From assembly GCA_015657535.1 (NCBI GenBank), contig JADHZB010001058.1, positions 1-52,062 of the forward strand: a stretch of 52,062 bases of DNA, read 5' to 3'. Below are positions 1-13,300 of this stretch, in pieces. How positions within the stretch are numbered: the stretch's first letter is position 1; each line of letters opens with the position of its first letter. The DNA is from Nephromyces sp. MM_2019. Lineage: Eukaryota > Apicomplexa > Aconoidasida > Nephromycida. Made by a program: the position numbers and the translations under genes. The notes below the pieces were generated by a model. The model did not search any database and was not told the DNA's origin. It saw only the letters and a list, made by a program, of their open reading frames with translations.

Positions 1-1141
1 TATATATATAATTATATAATGTGTATATTTATTAGGGCGAAATTGAAAGACTACTCGCTCATCAATTATCAATATTTCATGATAAATTCTTAATGGAATA
101 AATTTAATTTAATCAATTTATTTACTAACACTCGTCAATATTTTTACACACAATTTTAAAAACAAATTGCACTCAAGGTTTTTAGAACTTTTTAAAAACA
201 TAGCTTACACACACAAATTCGAAATAAATTTTTATAAACCATTATTTACACCTACTTTTTTCGTTTAAACTAATATCTAGATGTGTGTAAGTATATTTTA
301 TTATATAACTGTAATTTAACATTAATTTACCTTTTTTTTATTCCAAAAATTATTTTGAGCTCAAACACACACACACAAACATAAATACATACACAAAACA
401 AAGTACTCACACACATGAAAACATTCATAAGCGTAAACAATACGCACATACTTACACACTACACAGATAGACATATGTAAAAATACATATACACACATAA
501 ATACAACACTTATAAAAACAAGATAAAAACACACATCAATAAATTCATACAAAAAACCTACACACTCACAATCGCACAATCCTTCTTAAAGACATTTACA
601 CACACATAAAAACACACACATTTTTATATACATATATATATATATATATAATAATAATTAATAACACACGCATTTTATTAATATAATTACACACCTATAT
701 TTATTATTAATTTTACATAAGTAACTTTTTAAACATAATAAATGAATATATAAATAATTTGCTCATTAATTATTAGTGTGTAGGTGTGTATATTTATCAA
801 ATTTATGTATTTGGGTTTATATTTATAATTATATTAAAATATATACACATAAACATATTTATACGTGTATATATTAATTTATGCTTTAATGTGAGTATGA
901 AAATTTATAGACTCATGTGTGTGTATATACATATATTCTTATACGCTATGGGTTTATATATTTATGATAAATGTGTGTGTGTATATAGTTAAATTTTAAA
1001 ATATTGTACAATTTGTGTGTATATACATTTATATTTCAAAATTTAATACAATGTCGGAATGAATAAAATTTTTTTAATAAAACTGGTAATTTATAAATAA
1101 AACATACACACAATATATCAAATAAATGATTATATTCGAAA
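1..1141. other. Gene-free AT-rich DNA with CA/TG tracts
   Basis: About 1.1 kb upstream of the dehydrogenase gene. It holds many short ACACAC runs (for example 363-500 and 597-620), a TA run near 630-650 and scattered TGTGTG runs. The only open frames are repeat-encoded peptides of His/Thr/Tyr or Cys/Val. I see no exon or RNA gene here. It probably contains the promoter of the downstream gene. Confidence 0.6.
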
Positions 1142-1509
1142 ATGAGCATATCAAAATTCACAAAAAATTTTAAAAAATATTTAATTAACCAAACCAAATA
1201 TTTACACGCTTTTCGTACACCATCGTTTATGCACTGCCAAACACTTTTCAATGAAACACAATTAGAGGTTATTTTTAAATTATACATACAGATTACATAT
1301 ATACATCTCATATATACACACACATTGCATAGTATCACACATTAAATACAATCCAACGTTACACCCATATCAATTTTATACACTGATTTACTATTAACAC
1401 AATCAATGCTTACCCATAGTATGTGTACACCAACTACTTATTAAGGCTTTATTTAGTCAGACAAACATTTTCCCACACAAACACATACACACAACACACA
1501 CACACACAC

Positions 1510-1546
<37 letters not shown>

Positions 1547-4500
1547 CACACACATACACAACACGCACATACACATACACAACATGCACAATCTTACACG
1601 TACACACACAGACACACAACACAGACACACAACACACATACACAGAAAAACATCCAAAATATAATATACATATATATATATATATATGCATAGACATAAA
1701 TCTACAATGATGTATTTTACTTAGTGTTTAGCCTACATGAATTCAATAGAATATGTGCAAGCTTAATGAACACAAATTGAATACCAAATACAATCCAATA
1801 AAATACATATATATGTGTGTGCGTCTATATGTTTGTGTGTGTATGAGCGTGTGTGTAAGTGTGTGTGTAAGTGTGTGTGTATGAGTGTGTGTGTAAGTGT
1901 GTGTATGAGTGTGTGTGTAAGTGTGTGTGTATGAGTGTGTGTGTAGCTGAAGAATCAAGTTTCTAAGTTTACTGAAGCCGAAATTAAAATAATTTCAGAA
2001 AAATGTGACCATGAGAATCACTTTTCAAGGGTACCTTATATATGCCTACACACACAAATTTTTTGCACACATTTATACATACAAATAAATGTGGACATAT
2101 TCATATATACACATTTATGAACTCATTTAAACACACACAAAAACACACAGACTCAAATACACACACACAAAATCGCATACTAAAATATATACCTAAATAA
2201 TCACACATATACACACACACATATCACTACATATACACTTGTAAGCATTAGTAATGTGTATTTTTATTGCTCTTAGGGTTTATGGCGGAAAATGGGTGAA
2301 TTTGGATCATTGGATCCAACGATCCCTACTGAATATGGTGCACACACACATATACACACACACACATACATACACACATACACACACACACTAACCTACA
2401 CGCATACATACACACATACATACACATACACACACATACGCATACATACATATATACACACACGCATTAGGAGGATTGGGTGGAACCTATTTAGACCATG
2501 TAATAATAATGGGAGAACTATCAAAAATGAGTGGAAGTATTGCCCTTTCTTACAGTGCTCACTCAAATTTGTGTGCAAATCAGGTCAAATTACCCACTTA
2601 TATGTAGACACATATTTATTTATATGTGTGAGTGCATTTGATATTTATATACGTGTGTGTATGTGTGTGTGTGTTTGTTTATATATGTGGGTGCTTTTAT
2701 TTGTGTGTATCAATTAGAGCTACTTATATAGTGTGTGTGTAAACTTTATAAACTCCATAAACATATTATACTAATAAACACACACAGGTTCACATAAATC
2801 AATAATTTATTAATAATTTATAAATTATATTATCAGATAGTACGCTGGGGTAACAAAAAACAAAAAGAAAAGTACTTAACCAAAGTATAATATGTACACA
2901 CATTAAATCAGCCACTTATAAAGTCATATTTTACTTAACAAATACATCACTCATTACACACATAGGCAAAATAATTATTACATTCACACATACATGCATC
3001 TATTAACACACACATACACATATACATACATATACACACACACATATACATACATACACACACACACATAGACATACATATCCACATACAAATACATACA
3101 ATGTACGCATTAGTTAATGAATGGAACATATGTTGAAGGGCTGGCCATGTCTGAGATAGTTAGTAAATTATATAACTAGCTGATTAATTCATAAACACAC
3201 ACAGACATACACATATCACACACTAAATATTTTTTAATTTGCAATTCACAAACTGATAAATATCTAAATCTAAATACACACACTCCTCAGCCTATAAGCA
3301 TGTACACATATATACACACAAATACACCTACCCAGATTAATATCTATAGACACCTACCTATAAGGAGCATATATACACATACAATTATATAGATCTACAC
3401 ACCACACCATATTTTAAATATATAAATCCGAGTGTGTAAACACTATTTCAATACACACACATTTATTATTTAAGAATGTGTGTGCCTATTAATTCAGGGC
3501 AGGCAGTGATATTATTTCAATGTCGACAAAAGCAATACAGATCAATGGTAAGCTTATACATTCAAATGTATATGCATATATATATGTGTGTGAGGGTGAA
3601 TACATATATAAATTAATACTGTGTGTGTGTATTTATATATTCTATGGCAATTGTATTGTAATCCTAAAGCATGTGTGTAAACCAGATGATGAATTTTTAC
3701 TTAATGGTAATAAGATGTGGATAACTAATGGCCCATGTGGTGATCTATTTGTTGTAAGTTAGACACACTTACATAAGCACATATACACAGACACACATGC
3801 CATATAAACATATCTATATTATAGCTAGTCACACACACACATACCATATAGCCATTTTTATATCCTAATAAGCTAACTACACACACACACATATATTATA
3901 AAACCACCGCAAATATTTTTCTAACCAGCTACACACGCACACACCATATAACCACATATATTTCATGACTAGCTACACACACACACCTATAATATTTAAA
4001 ATTAGATCTACGCCAAAACTGATATATCCGCCCAAAGTAAGGGGATTACAGCCTTTATAGTTTAACGCGGTTTGGAAGGATTTACACAAGGTCCTAAACT
4101 TGATAAATTAGGTAATGTGTGTGTATATTTATATACATATATATGTATATATATATAGATATAAATGTCTTTGCATGTATATATGAGCAAATATACACAT
4201 ATTTGACTATCTCCTATAACATGTTCGCGTGTAGCTATATCACAGGCTATATATATATATATTGGTCTATATGCATATTATTGTGCGCTTTATATATGCA
4301 AATGTGTGTGTACACAAGTTTGTGTGTATACAAGTGTGTCTGTATACAAGTGTGTGTGTATGCAAATGTGTGTGTATGTAAGTGTGTGTGTATGCAAATG
4401 TGTGTGTATGTAAGTGTGTGTGTATAGAAGTGTGTGTGTATATATGCAATTGTGTGTAAGCATTTAATTATACTTATGGATGATTTTCTTTTAAAAATAT

Positions 4501-7257
4501 ATGATTGGTAGAGTTAGGAATGAGGGGTAGTGACACTGGTGAATTAATTTTTGAAAATTGTAATATAAATAAGAGTCAAATATTAGGGGAAATTAATAAA
4601 GGGGCCAAGATATTAATGTCAGGTAATTACACACACATTCTTTATGTTCAGATATATACATACAACATCTAAAATTACTTATTTATTCACATAGCTATAT
4701 ATTTATATGTTTCTTGATTTTTTATATATGATATCTAATTTTTGTGTAAACTACACACATTATTGAAATAATTACTATGTCACACACATTTCTATAAAGT
4801 ATATATATTTGTTATTGCACACAACTCAGGTTTAGACTCAGAAAGATTGATTTTGGCAGCTGGGCCATTAGGGTAACTATAAACTATACACCTCTTTATA
4901 AATTTAGATTTTACACACATTACATTTACATATTTTTTCATATACTTAAGATTGAATATGTGTGTATAGTATTTCAAGGTTTCACATAATTTTACACACA
5001 GGATTCCACACTTTTTATTATCACCTATATTTAGGCCAATTGAGTTTAAAATTGCGATATAGATATACATAATATATTATATACATATATGTGTGTAACT
5101 CTTACGATAAGTATTTATATATTGATAACACTCATTTGCTATACACACACAAAATTCCAAATGAATTCATTCGTGTAAGCATTGTAATATAGCACTCTGT
5201 ACATACGACTCTGTGTTATACATAGCTTACCACTTCTTTTGATTTATGACTACTTACAAATAACAACTATTTGATATTCCTATATGTGTGTGTGTTGAAC
5301 ATGTATTGGGTGGGTTTATGGGTGTACATTTATGTGTATGAATTGTGTCTTGTTTGTGTGTTGAGCATTCGAGAGTGTGTATCCTGTGTTTGACTATGCA
5401 TTGTGTGTGTGTGTGTATGTATGTATATGCACATATGTGTGCATCATACATATTTTTGGTATATAGCCTCTTCCCTTCTGTAATATTTCATTCTTTTTGA
5501 TAAATTCATCAGGATAATGCAAGCTTGTAAAGATGCAGCTATTCCTTATGTAAACACTCGCAAACAATTTGGCCAATTTATTGGTGATTTTGAGGTATAA
5601 AGAAATATATTATTTCAATCTTCAATTTGATAATAGGTTGTGAGTTTGTGAGTTTGTTATCTCAAAGCATACTCATTTATATACAGTAAATTATATGTGT
5701 TTATATTTCTCTTATCATATATTTTATGAGGATCAAGTTTCATAAACTAAATAAATAGCATTATTCATATAGAAGGAATGTATATAAAAACTTAAATTAT
5801 ATAATTTTTCCCAAGATAGAATATCTGTGTAATTAAAACCTTGATACCTATTTATAAACACGCCTAATAAAATGTAATGTGTAATTTTAAGTTTCAGCTC
5901 ATACAAGGAAAATTAGCTGATATGTATTCCACCTTAATAAGCCACCGTTTATTAAGAAAATAATGATATTCTGAGAATTCAAACATTTATATTATTCAAT
6001 TCAAAGTTTTGGATGAATGTGTATTACAAACACTTACTTTACCTCCCTATATTTATTCCTTTATTAGGAGTTTCCTTTACTCACTTGCATCTGCCTACAC
6101 ACACAATCAAGCCACTAGAATGGTCATTAAGTATATATACATCCAGTGACTAACATAAACCCGATTTATTTTGTTTTTATTGAATCTAGATTAACCTTGA
6201 AAATCCTTTTAACTACACAAACACATACATATATATGTATATATACACATATATAAATAGAATGAATGCTCGAGTAGATATTAATTACTACCTTTTAGTA
6301 TAAAGTATATTGATCTACCCTCCTTACACACAATTAAAAACTTTCTCTATGGTTTGATTATTTTAGGATTGTGCTGCTGTAATACTTTCTTGCTCTGAAA
6401 AGGCTACATGTATGGCACCTCAAGCCATCCAACTCCTTGGTTATACCTTTAATGTGTGTATATGTATTAAGTTTAATTACACACAATAATGTCACTTGTA
6501 TCCCTCTTAAACGCTGCTTAACTTTATCTTTATATAGAATACTATATATAAATACGATGTATATATTAATTTCTTGATGCCTATTCAAATACACACATCC
6601 TTGAAATACTTATTCACATTATTATATATTTTAATAGGTGCCAATGGATATATGAATGAATTTCCAACTGGTAGATATTTACGTGATGCAAAATTATATG
6701 AAATCGGAGCAGGCAAAACCATGATATTAATATATATATATATAAATATATATAAATCTAGATAAAATTTTATTTTATATTTACAAACACATGTCTACAC
6801 AAATATATACAGTTTATGTGCATGTAAATTACACATAAAATATATAGGATATTTATAATTAAACTACACATGTATATATATTCACATACACGTATACAGA
6901 AACACATGTATGGAGACATATATACCATATCTATCTATATATATGACTACAAACTCATGCATATTTTACACATTACAGATATATATATACTGAGATATAT
7001 ATATGATATGAAATTGAGATGTGTATCAATAGAGTGTAATATAATTGATTATGTATATGTGTTTATCTTCCAAAATTGTACTAGTAAAACATTGGACAAG
7101 CTTTGAATTAAATTTCATTGTATTCAACTCAAACTCTTTTATTTGTGTTTAATATAAATACGAGCCTCAATTTAATTATTTGTAGTAAATCTGTTTACTA
7201 TCAAATTCAGGTACATCAGAAATTAGACGAATGTTAATTGGACGTGAAATTAACTAA
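1142..7257 (+). CDS. IVD: Isovaleryl-CoA dehydrogenase, about 18 exons, apparently damaged
   Basis: Mitochondrial flavoprotein of leucine breakdown (isovaleryl-CoA to 3-methylcrotonyl-CoA). Exons read: 1142-1267 (basic mitochondrial-type N-terminus), 1968-2030, 2277-2337, 2471-2583, 2837-2884, 3114-~3160, 3498-3547, 3686-3753, 4006-4111, 4518-4622, 4830-4872, 5513-5594, 5898-5947, 6068-6131, 6367-6439, 6638-6712 and 7211-7257. A tiny exon is probably missing between the first two. Diagnostic motifs are [39 protein letters not shown] (its Glu matches the catalytic base specific to isovaleryl-CoA dehydrogenases) and YEIGAGTSEIRR, with Ala where other acyl-CoA dehydrogenases have the catalytic Glu. 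Oddities: an in-frame TAA at 4063-4065; no in-frame canonical donor after 5947 or 6131; the conserved EPxAGSD motif cannot be joined intact across the 3160/3498 junction; a GC-AG intron at 6713-7210. The family is certain. Whether the gene works is not. Confidence 0.85.
1481..1660. repeat. CA microsatellite array in first dehydrogenase intron
   Basis: An almost unbroken run of CA dinucleotides, with AACAC and ATACAC interruptions, inside the first intron of the dehydrogenase gene. The open frames across it on both strands (His/Thr on +, Val/Cys on -) are a by-product of the repeat. Confidence 0.9.
1818..1946. repeat. TG-rich minisatellite
   Basis: About four to five copies of a unit near 26 nt, built from GTGTGTGTAA followed by GTGTGTGTATGA. 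It lies just upstream of the second recognised dehydrogenase exon. Units differ by small changes in TG number. Confidence 0.8.
2338..2470. repeat. CA/ACAT-rich intron
   Basis: This intron consists almost wholly of ACACAC and ACATAC runs between a clean GT donor at 2338 and an AG acceptor at 2470. The flanking exons join in phase to give the [12 protein letters not shown] segment of the dehydrogenase. Confidence 0.85.
3754..4005. repeat. Intron with degenerate tandem repeats of about 55-60 nt
   Basis: The intron holds about four diverged copies of a unit with the core AGCTACACACACACAC, followed by a CATATA(A/G)CCA-like stretch and a T-rich spacer. Cores begin near 3823, 3875, 3930 and 3970. 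It has a GT donor and AG acceptor, and the flanking exons join in frame. Confidence 0.65.
4296..4450. repeat. TG minisatellite, unit about 17 nt
   Basis: Eight to nine imperfect copies of a TGTGTGTGTAT(A/G)CAAG-like unit, with ACAAG, GCAAA and GTAAG variants, inside a dehydrogenase intron. The open frame across it is repeat-derived. Confidence 0.8.
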
Positions 7258-9052
7258 CGTTATAGAACTGGTATATATGAGACAAATGTGTAATTAATAA
7301 TTATTAGGGTAAATGTATATATAACACACCTATGTATCTCTAGTATTAAGTATCTTGTATCTTGATGTAGTATAGCAAATAATTCTAAATCTCCTATATA
7401 AAGACTTTGAAGTAACTTCAAAAAATAAGCTTGATTTATCAAATGAAGCTTAACTTCAAATTTATATTTAAGACTTAGAATGTAAATATAGGATTACTTA
7501 AAATACATTACACACACACACATCCTCGTATACACTCAATTTCAATTTGATTTGTGATTAGATATTGAACTTGAGCTAGAAAAACACATGGATTTTTTAT
7601 GATGACGATCGATTTAATATATAGTTCCGTTTAAACTAATATGACATTTTAGTTTTCAATTCAGCTTCTTGTATATATACATGTATTTGTACGTGTATCT
7701 TTTATATATTGTTATAATTTGATTTATCCATTTGTTAAAATTCATTTAATTACAAATATTAACATGTGTGTAAAACAATAGTCTTAATAAGCATACCCTG
7801 ACTATTTAAATAACATATATATATATATATATCGTGTTGAGTTCAATCTGATTTTTTGTTGCAAATGTAACAAAAAATCTAAATAGAAATAAAGGTGTAT
7901 ATATGTATTTTTGAGTTTGTAATAGTATTGATTAAATTGATACATTATAAAAGACGAAGTCATCTTCACTTAAACTTTTTGATTATATTTATTATTTTTC
8001 TTGGTATAACTGATCTATTCAAAATTGTTTATAATTAAATATACTAATAACTATATATATATATATGCATTGAAATTCACAATTGCATTCTTCCTGTTGG
8101 CTTTAAAAAAAATAGAAAATAATTCCTTGTTTAAATCACTTTTAAAGTTTAAAGCTATATTTTATTTTATAACTTATTATAAATCTTCTTGGGGGGGCTT
8201 TGAGTTTTCTCATAATATTTTTTGGAGTTCTTCTAGTTACAATCTCACAAATCTTCATAATAATACTTGATTTGTGGATTAAGGAGTTTGCACTAGGTAT
8301 GTTATTTAACTTTTACCTTTAAAGTTATTATACAGTTTTATATTCTATCAAGAATTGAAAAATATATATACATTTCTGGGTACGATATCTCATTTTCCAT
8401 ATGATTGCAAAAGTTTCCAAAATGACTCCTCCCATGTGAAATCAACTCATAATCGACTCTCAACTTAGATCTGTGTAGAAATTTTTAGTGTTAGAATTAT
8501 TTTGGTATAAATATAATATCATAACAATTTTATTAAGTAAATTTTGAAAGTTAATATCCTTTTTATAAGAGATATCTCAATGAAAGGGATTTATTTTGTT
8601 TGTATATTCTCTAAGTATTTATACTATATTTTTATCTAAATATGAGCGATTATAGTATTGTTACTTCTAAAATATCAATCATTTATAATTGAAAATTAAT
8701 CACAATTAATTAAATAAATTATAATTCTGTGTTTACTATATGATTAATAAACTTTAACTAAATAAGATGGTTTCACATATATTAAACTGTTTTTAAAAGC
8801 TTAAAGATCGAAAAATAAGTATAAAGTAGACTTAAATATATATATATATACGTTTATACTTATAGTTGTGTTGATCTAGGTCTAATATATTTAGGAGATA
8901 TTTCAAGTATGATTTATTGAGTAAATATACTAATGTTTATGAAGGATAATTTGGAGTTCACTTAATAAAAGGTGTTTGTTACTGTACGAGATTTGTTACT
9001 ATTGTTACATTGAAAAAAATTTATCTTTGGCAAGTTGTACTCATCTTTTTGT
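7258..9052. other. Gene-free AT-rich intergenic DNA
   Basis: About 1.8 kb between the end of the dehydrogenase gene and the stop codon of the minus-strand gene. CA runs fade out after about 7,530. It holds TA runs at 7817-7833 and 8842-8851 and a seven-G run near 8190. I found no spliced coding pattern. The 8025-8270 open frame is AT-biased and ends in unremarkable sequence. Confidence 0.5.
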
Positions 9053-10327
9053 TTAATATATACGAGTCAGAGGTGAATGGATTGAATCATGTATGGATGT
9101 TCTAAATACGTTTCTGATATGATTTTGTGTATGTGAAGATCGTGTATATGGTTTATTTACTTTTTTAGTTGTCGGTGACATATCTTTTGGGGTGGCTGGA
9201 CCCGGTTTTTTGCTAGTTGTAGCCTCAGTTTTTTTAGCCTTGTATTTGTTGGCTGATTGTTCTTGAATGTTTGTATTAGATGGCGTCGCAGTCTGATTAG
9301 GTTTTATGCTAGTAATTTTAGGAAGAGATGCATTCGCATTTTGCCTAATATCATTTCTTTTATCTTGCTCTACATCATCGTTGGCTGCATGAGTAAAACC
9401 TCGTGGAGAAAAATTATTTGGCTGGTTATTTTTTTGATCCTTGAATATAGGGTTGTAGGGGCTCCTGCTTCTAGTAGACATAAAAGAGGGTATGTTATTA
9501 ATCTTGCTAGATGATGAGGTAATGCTTGTAATCGATTTTGTGGGGGTTTGAGCTCTATTAGGAATTGTAAAATTTGGAGTATTGGTTTTAGGTGTGTTTG
9601 CTTTTATTTTAATCGAGTCGGTAGATAAAGCAGTAGAGGTATTCGATGGGAATTGTGGTGAATAACTCATATTGGATTTTTGCATTGGCTCCTTAAACTG
9701 CTCAAAATTCGTCGTAGGTGCAAATTTTGAACTAGCGTTAGACCTTGCATAGTTCATTGTTGTAAAATTATTCTTGTCATTTGTTGGAGTTCTTGGATCG
9801 GTCCTAGTCACATGATTATTTAACTTTCCATTATTTAACATCTTTTCTCGGGGTGATTGGTTATTCATGTTGCATTGAAATCTATTAATCTTTGTAGAAT
9901 TTATGTCACCATTGCTTGTTGTCGTACTAGAGGTGCTGGCCATAGTAAATGGTAAAGAATTATCTATTTTGGAAACAAATGATTTTGAAACAGGAGATTT
10001 TGACTGATGTTTGGGTATTGGATTCTGGGCTGCAGCTTTTCTCTTTTGAAACTCAGGAGATTTTTGAGGTGAAGGTGTCGGTAAAGTTTGAGAGTTCGTA
10101 AATTCTGAAGCATCGGCATCGGTAAAATTTTGTGTACCCAGAATAGGTAATGATGAGGTCGTGTTATTATTATGTTCCTCAAATTCATTTATCATAGTAT
10201 TTGATTCCGATATAATGTTCTTATCGTTTTGAGTTTGAATTTGTTGGAAATCTTCTTGAGCTGTGTCTAATTCTCCAACTTCTACCGCTTCAGGAGTGTT
10301 TGTTTTAGTAGGATGTTTGTTTCCCAT
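9053..10327 (-). CDS. Ser/Thr/Asn-rich protein of unknown function, 424 aa
   Basis: A single-exon reading frame of 424 codons starting MGNKHPTKTN at 10327. Almost the whole protein is low-complexity and predicted disordered, rich in Asn, Thr, Ser, Pro and Lys. There is an acidic first 50 residues, a basic Pro/Lys/Ser middle (for example FQKRKAAAQNP) and a basic end (RTSIHDSIHSPLTRIY). Gly at position 2 hints at N-myristoylation, but Pro at position 6 is unfavourable. There is no signal peptide, membrane span or recognised domain. Codon use is more balanced than in flanking DNA, and the uninterrupted length in AT-rich surroundings supports a real gene. The nearest genes are more than 1.7 kb away. 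I do not recognise the family and assign no function. Confidence 0.7.
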   Translation of the reverse strand: MGNKHPTKTNTPEAVEVGELDTAQEDFQQIQTQNDKNIISESNTMINEFEEHNNNTTSSLPILGTQNFTDADASEFTNSQTLPTPSPQKSPEFQKRKAAAQNPIPKHQSKSPVSKSFVSKIDNSLPFTMASTSSTTTSNGDINSTKINRFQCNMNNQSPREKMLNNGKLNNHVTRTDPRTPTNDKNNFTTMNYARSNASSKFAPTTNFEQFKEPMQKSNMSYSPQFPSNTSTALSTDSIKIKANTPKTNTPNFTIPNRAQTPTKSITSITSSSSKINNIPSFMSTRSRSPYNPIFKDQKNNQPNNFSPRGFTHAANDDVEQDKRNDIRQNANASLPKITSIKPNQTATPSNTNIQEQSANKYKAKKTEATTSKKPGPATPKDMSPTTKKVNKPYTRSSHTQNHIRNVFRTSIHDSIHSPLTRIY

Positions 10328-13300
10328 TTTGTTTCAATGTGGATCGTTATTAAAAATGTTTTTTAATAAAACGAAAAATCTATAGTTTTATAGTTTTTCT
10401 AGTTATTGTAGTTGTAGTTTCAGTAGTGCTACTATTGGTATCGCTATGTAATATTTATATGATATACTAAGTAAAATCTTGAATGTATTGAAATTCAAAT
10501 CAAGTTTAAAAAAAAATCTGGTTATAAGTACTTTAGCTTCAAGATTTCACCTAAATTATCATATATTCATTTAAAAATGAAATTCTCCAATAGGTGTAAA
10601 GTTTAAGATAATAAGCATAGATTCAAAGAGTGCTAAATTAAGTTAAAATTACCATGTATTTGCTTCAAAATAAAATAGAATTATTGGGTATTCATAACAA
10701 GTATAAAAAATAAACAGAAAAAAAATTAATCTAATGTTGCATAAATTAATCAACTTTGCCAAATGGTGAATGTGGTTAATTCTCTAATATTCATAAAATA
10801 AGCAATCAGTACTAAATAAATAAATGAAAATATACAAAAATGTACTATGGTTAAGCAAATTAATCGAGGATTAATTTTCTATCCAATTTTTTGCTTTTCA
10901 CAAGAATCCACATCAAATTTTGGTGCTATTATGCAAAAAGACAAATAATAAAGATTCCTTGTTATAGACATAACTTCCAATTCAGTTTCCATAGAAATTT
11001 TCAGTTTAGAGTGATTTAAAATCAGAGATAATAATTGTAAGTTGTAATCAACTTGTGTTTATATTTAATTTGTAACTCAAAAATTTTTATATTGGGAAAT
11101 AAAAAGTTGAAAGGCAAACTTTTACCTAATTAAAAAATATTGGGTACTAAAAAAAATGATTGCAATTACAATGGAGTTCAAAAAATAATAAAATAGTGTC
11201 AATTAATGTGTTGCTTTCAAAAGTCATTGAAAAATATAATATATTTATAGGTAAATTTAAATCAAATAAGCAATGTTTTAATATTAATAGTTAAACAAAG
11301 GGAAAATTTTATATGAGGGATAAAACAAAATATAAAATGCAGCAGCTCACGTATTTATAAATGAAATATGAGACAAATTTTGTGGTATTGCAAAAGGGAT
11401 TCAATGTAAAAATTAAAAATATATAATAAAAGAGATACCTAAATATTAATGATAAAAAACTTTTAAGAAAATTATCAAAAACAGATCAAACAATAACTCT
11501 TATAAAATTAATGCATATAGAAATTTATATATGTTAATCCTTATGAATTATTTGGGAGCTTAGCTTTCTAAAATAAAATAATATATATGTGTGTGCTTTT
11601 ATAGCTAACTGTGGTACAAAAGGTAGCTTTAGATAAAGCTTTTAAGAATATTAAATACAAATTGTTTACTAAATATGAATGATAATAAAAAGTTGGTACT
11701 AGGTTTCAGAATGTAAAATGTATTTGTTATTGTCTGTTGAAGTTTTAATCTGTCATTTTTAGTATTTGCAATAGCTCTCAGTGTTTTTTTAATGTTATTA
11801 TGGCTGCGAAATATAGCTGTGTTTATATGAGTTTATGAAACGAGTAAAATTCTACTAGTAAAGGTTCTCATTTACTATAGTATTTTCTTGAGTTTTAATT
11901 CAATACCAAGTTGTCCTATGCTAATTGTTGAAATTGATATATGTGTCCAAGTACCAAAATTAGTCATAAAAAGTAGATTCTGTTAATCTAAAGTTATTGA
12001 AATTCACGTATATTTGATCCAATTTCTTAATATATTTAGCCCAAGGAGTTCTTGAAAGATTTTTGTAGTTTGTGTAAAGTGCTTTTATATATTGTTACTA
12101 ATTTGTTAATTAATGCAAATGTATATCAAGCATTTTAAGATGTTGTTTTCCAGGGGATCGAATGTTATTTCAATCTATGTGCGATAAATCAAATCTAAAT
12201 TGAATATGCTTATAAATATTAAAAAAAATGCGCTGATAAAATTTCTTGGTAATTTTTATTTCTTTTCTATACGGTCATATTTATTGAGCATACTTATACG
12301 CTTTAAGTGTTTTGAAGTGAATGTAATGTTAAGAACTGTATGCGAATGAAATCTTTGCTTATTAGTGAAATAGGATATTAAGGAGTTAGAAAAGTATTCA
12401 TTTTAGGAAATATGCAAAAAATTTATAGTTAACTCATTTATTTTAGGAATACATCTATATATTAATTCAGCTGTTTCATTTAGATATCTTTAAAAATCGC
12501 ATTTGGTATGCATTGTTATGTATTTAAAGAAGATGTGTGGTGCTTTAGTGTCGAAATTAATAGCGAAACTTTTTATTTTAAAGAATTTCGATCATATAAG
12601 TCTAGTTAATAATATACTCATGCGTAGCATTTCCAAAATGTTATTTTTATTCTAAGAAAGAAGAAAATGCTTTGTTTACATTGGATATCCATTTGTTCAA
12701 TTTTTATATGGAAATTATCAAGTATACTATGTTGTTGTAAAATACTAGCTATTTTAAGTTTAAATTTTCATATTTTGTCAACTTGGAGTGTAGTAGATAA
12801 GTATGTTAGGTAACCTGCACTACACGTATACCACATAGTAATAAGAATACAGTGGGAGGAATGAATCAACTTAAAAGTACTTTAAACGTGTGAATATTGA
12901 GACGCTTATCTTTGTAATGGGTGGTGCAAGTTTTTATGCGCTAATTTTCTCAAACAATCGATTTGTATATAGAGATTGCTTTCAATTGTCTAAAGTATGT
13001 AGGTGTCTTGAAAGATTGTTGGAAGTGCAATTTTGTGAAATTAACTTCACTTATAAGCACCAATTTAAATCTACATACACTTAAGAGTGTTAATGTATTA
13101 GACACAAGTATTTAATCATTCACAATGCAAATTAAGGGAACTTAGGGAGTCAGCTTAAGTAGTGTGTTTTTGTATACCTTTTTAGATAGTGTATTGGTAG
13201 ATGTTGTTGGTAGATGTTTATATTTGGTCGTCTAGAGTCTTATTTGGATATTTTTTTCTGTTGTAATATTTGTATGTATAAATCTACTTGTGTTCAGACC

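Noticed and set aside
1423..1710. Open frames of His/Thr and Val/Cys on both strands across CA arrays
   Set aside because: They are produced by the CA dinucleotide repeat, which is open in most frames, and lie inside a dehydrogenase intron.
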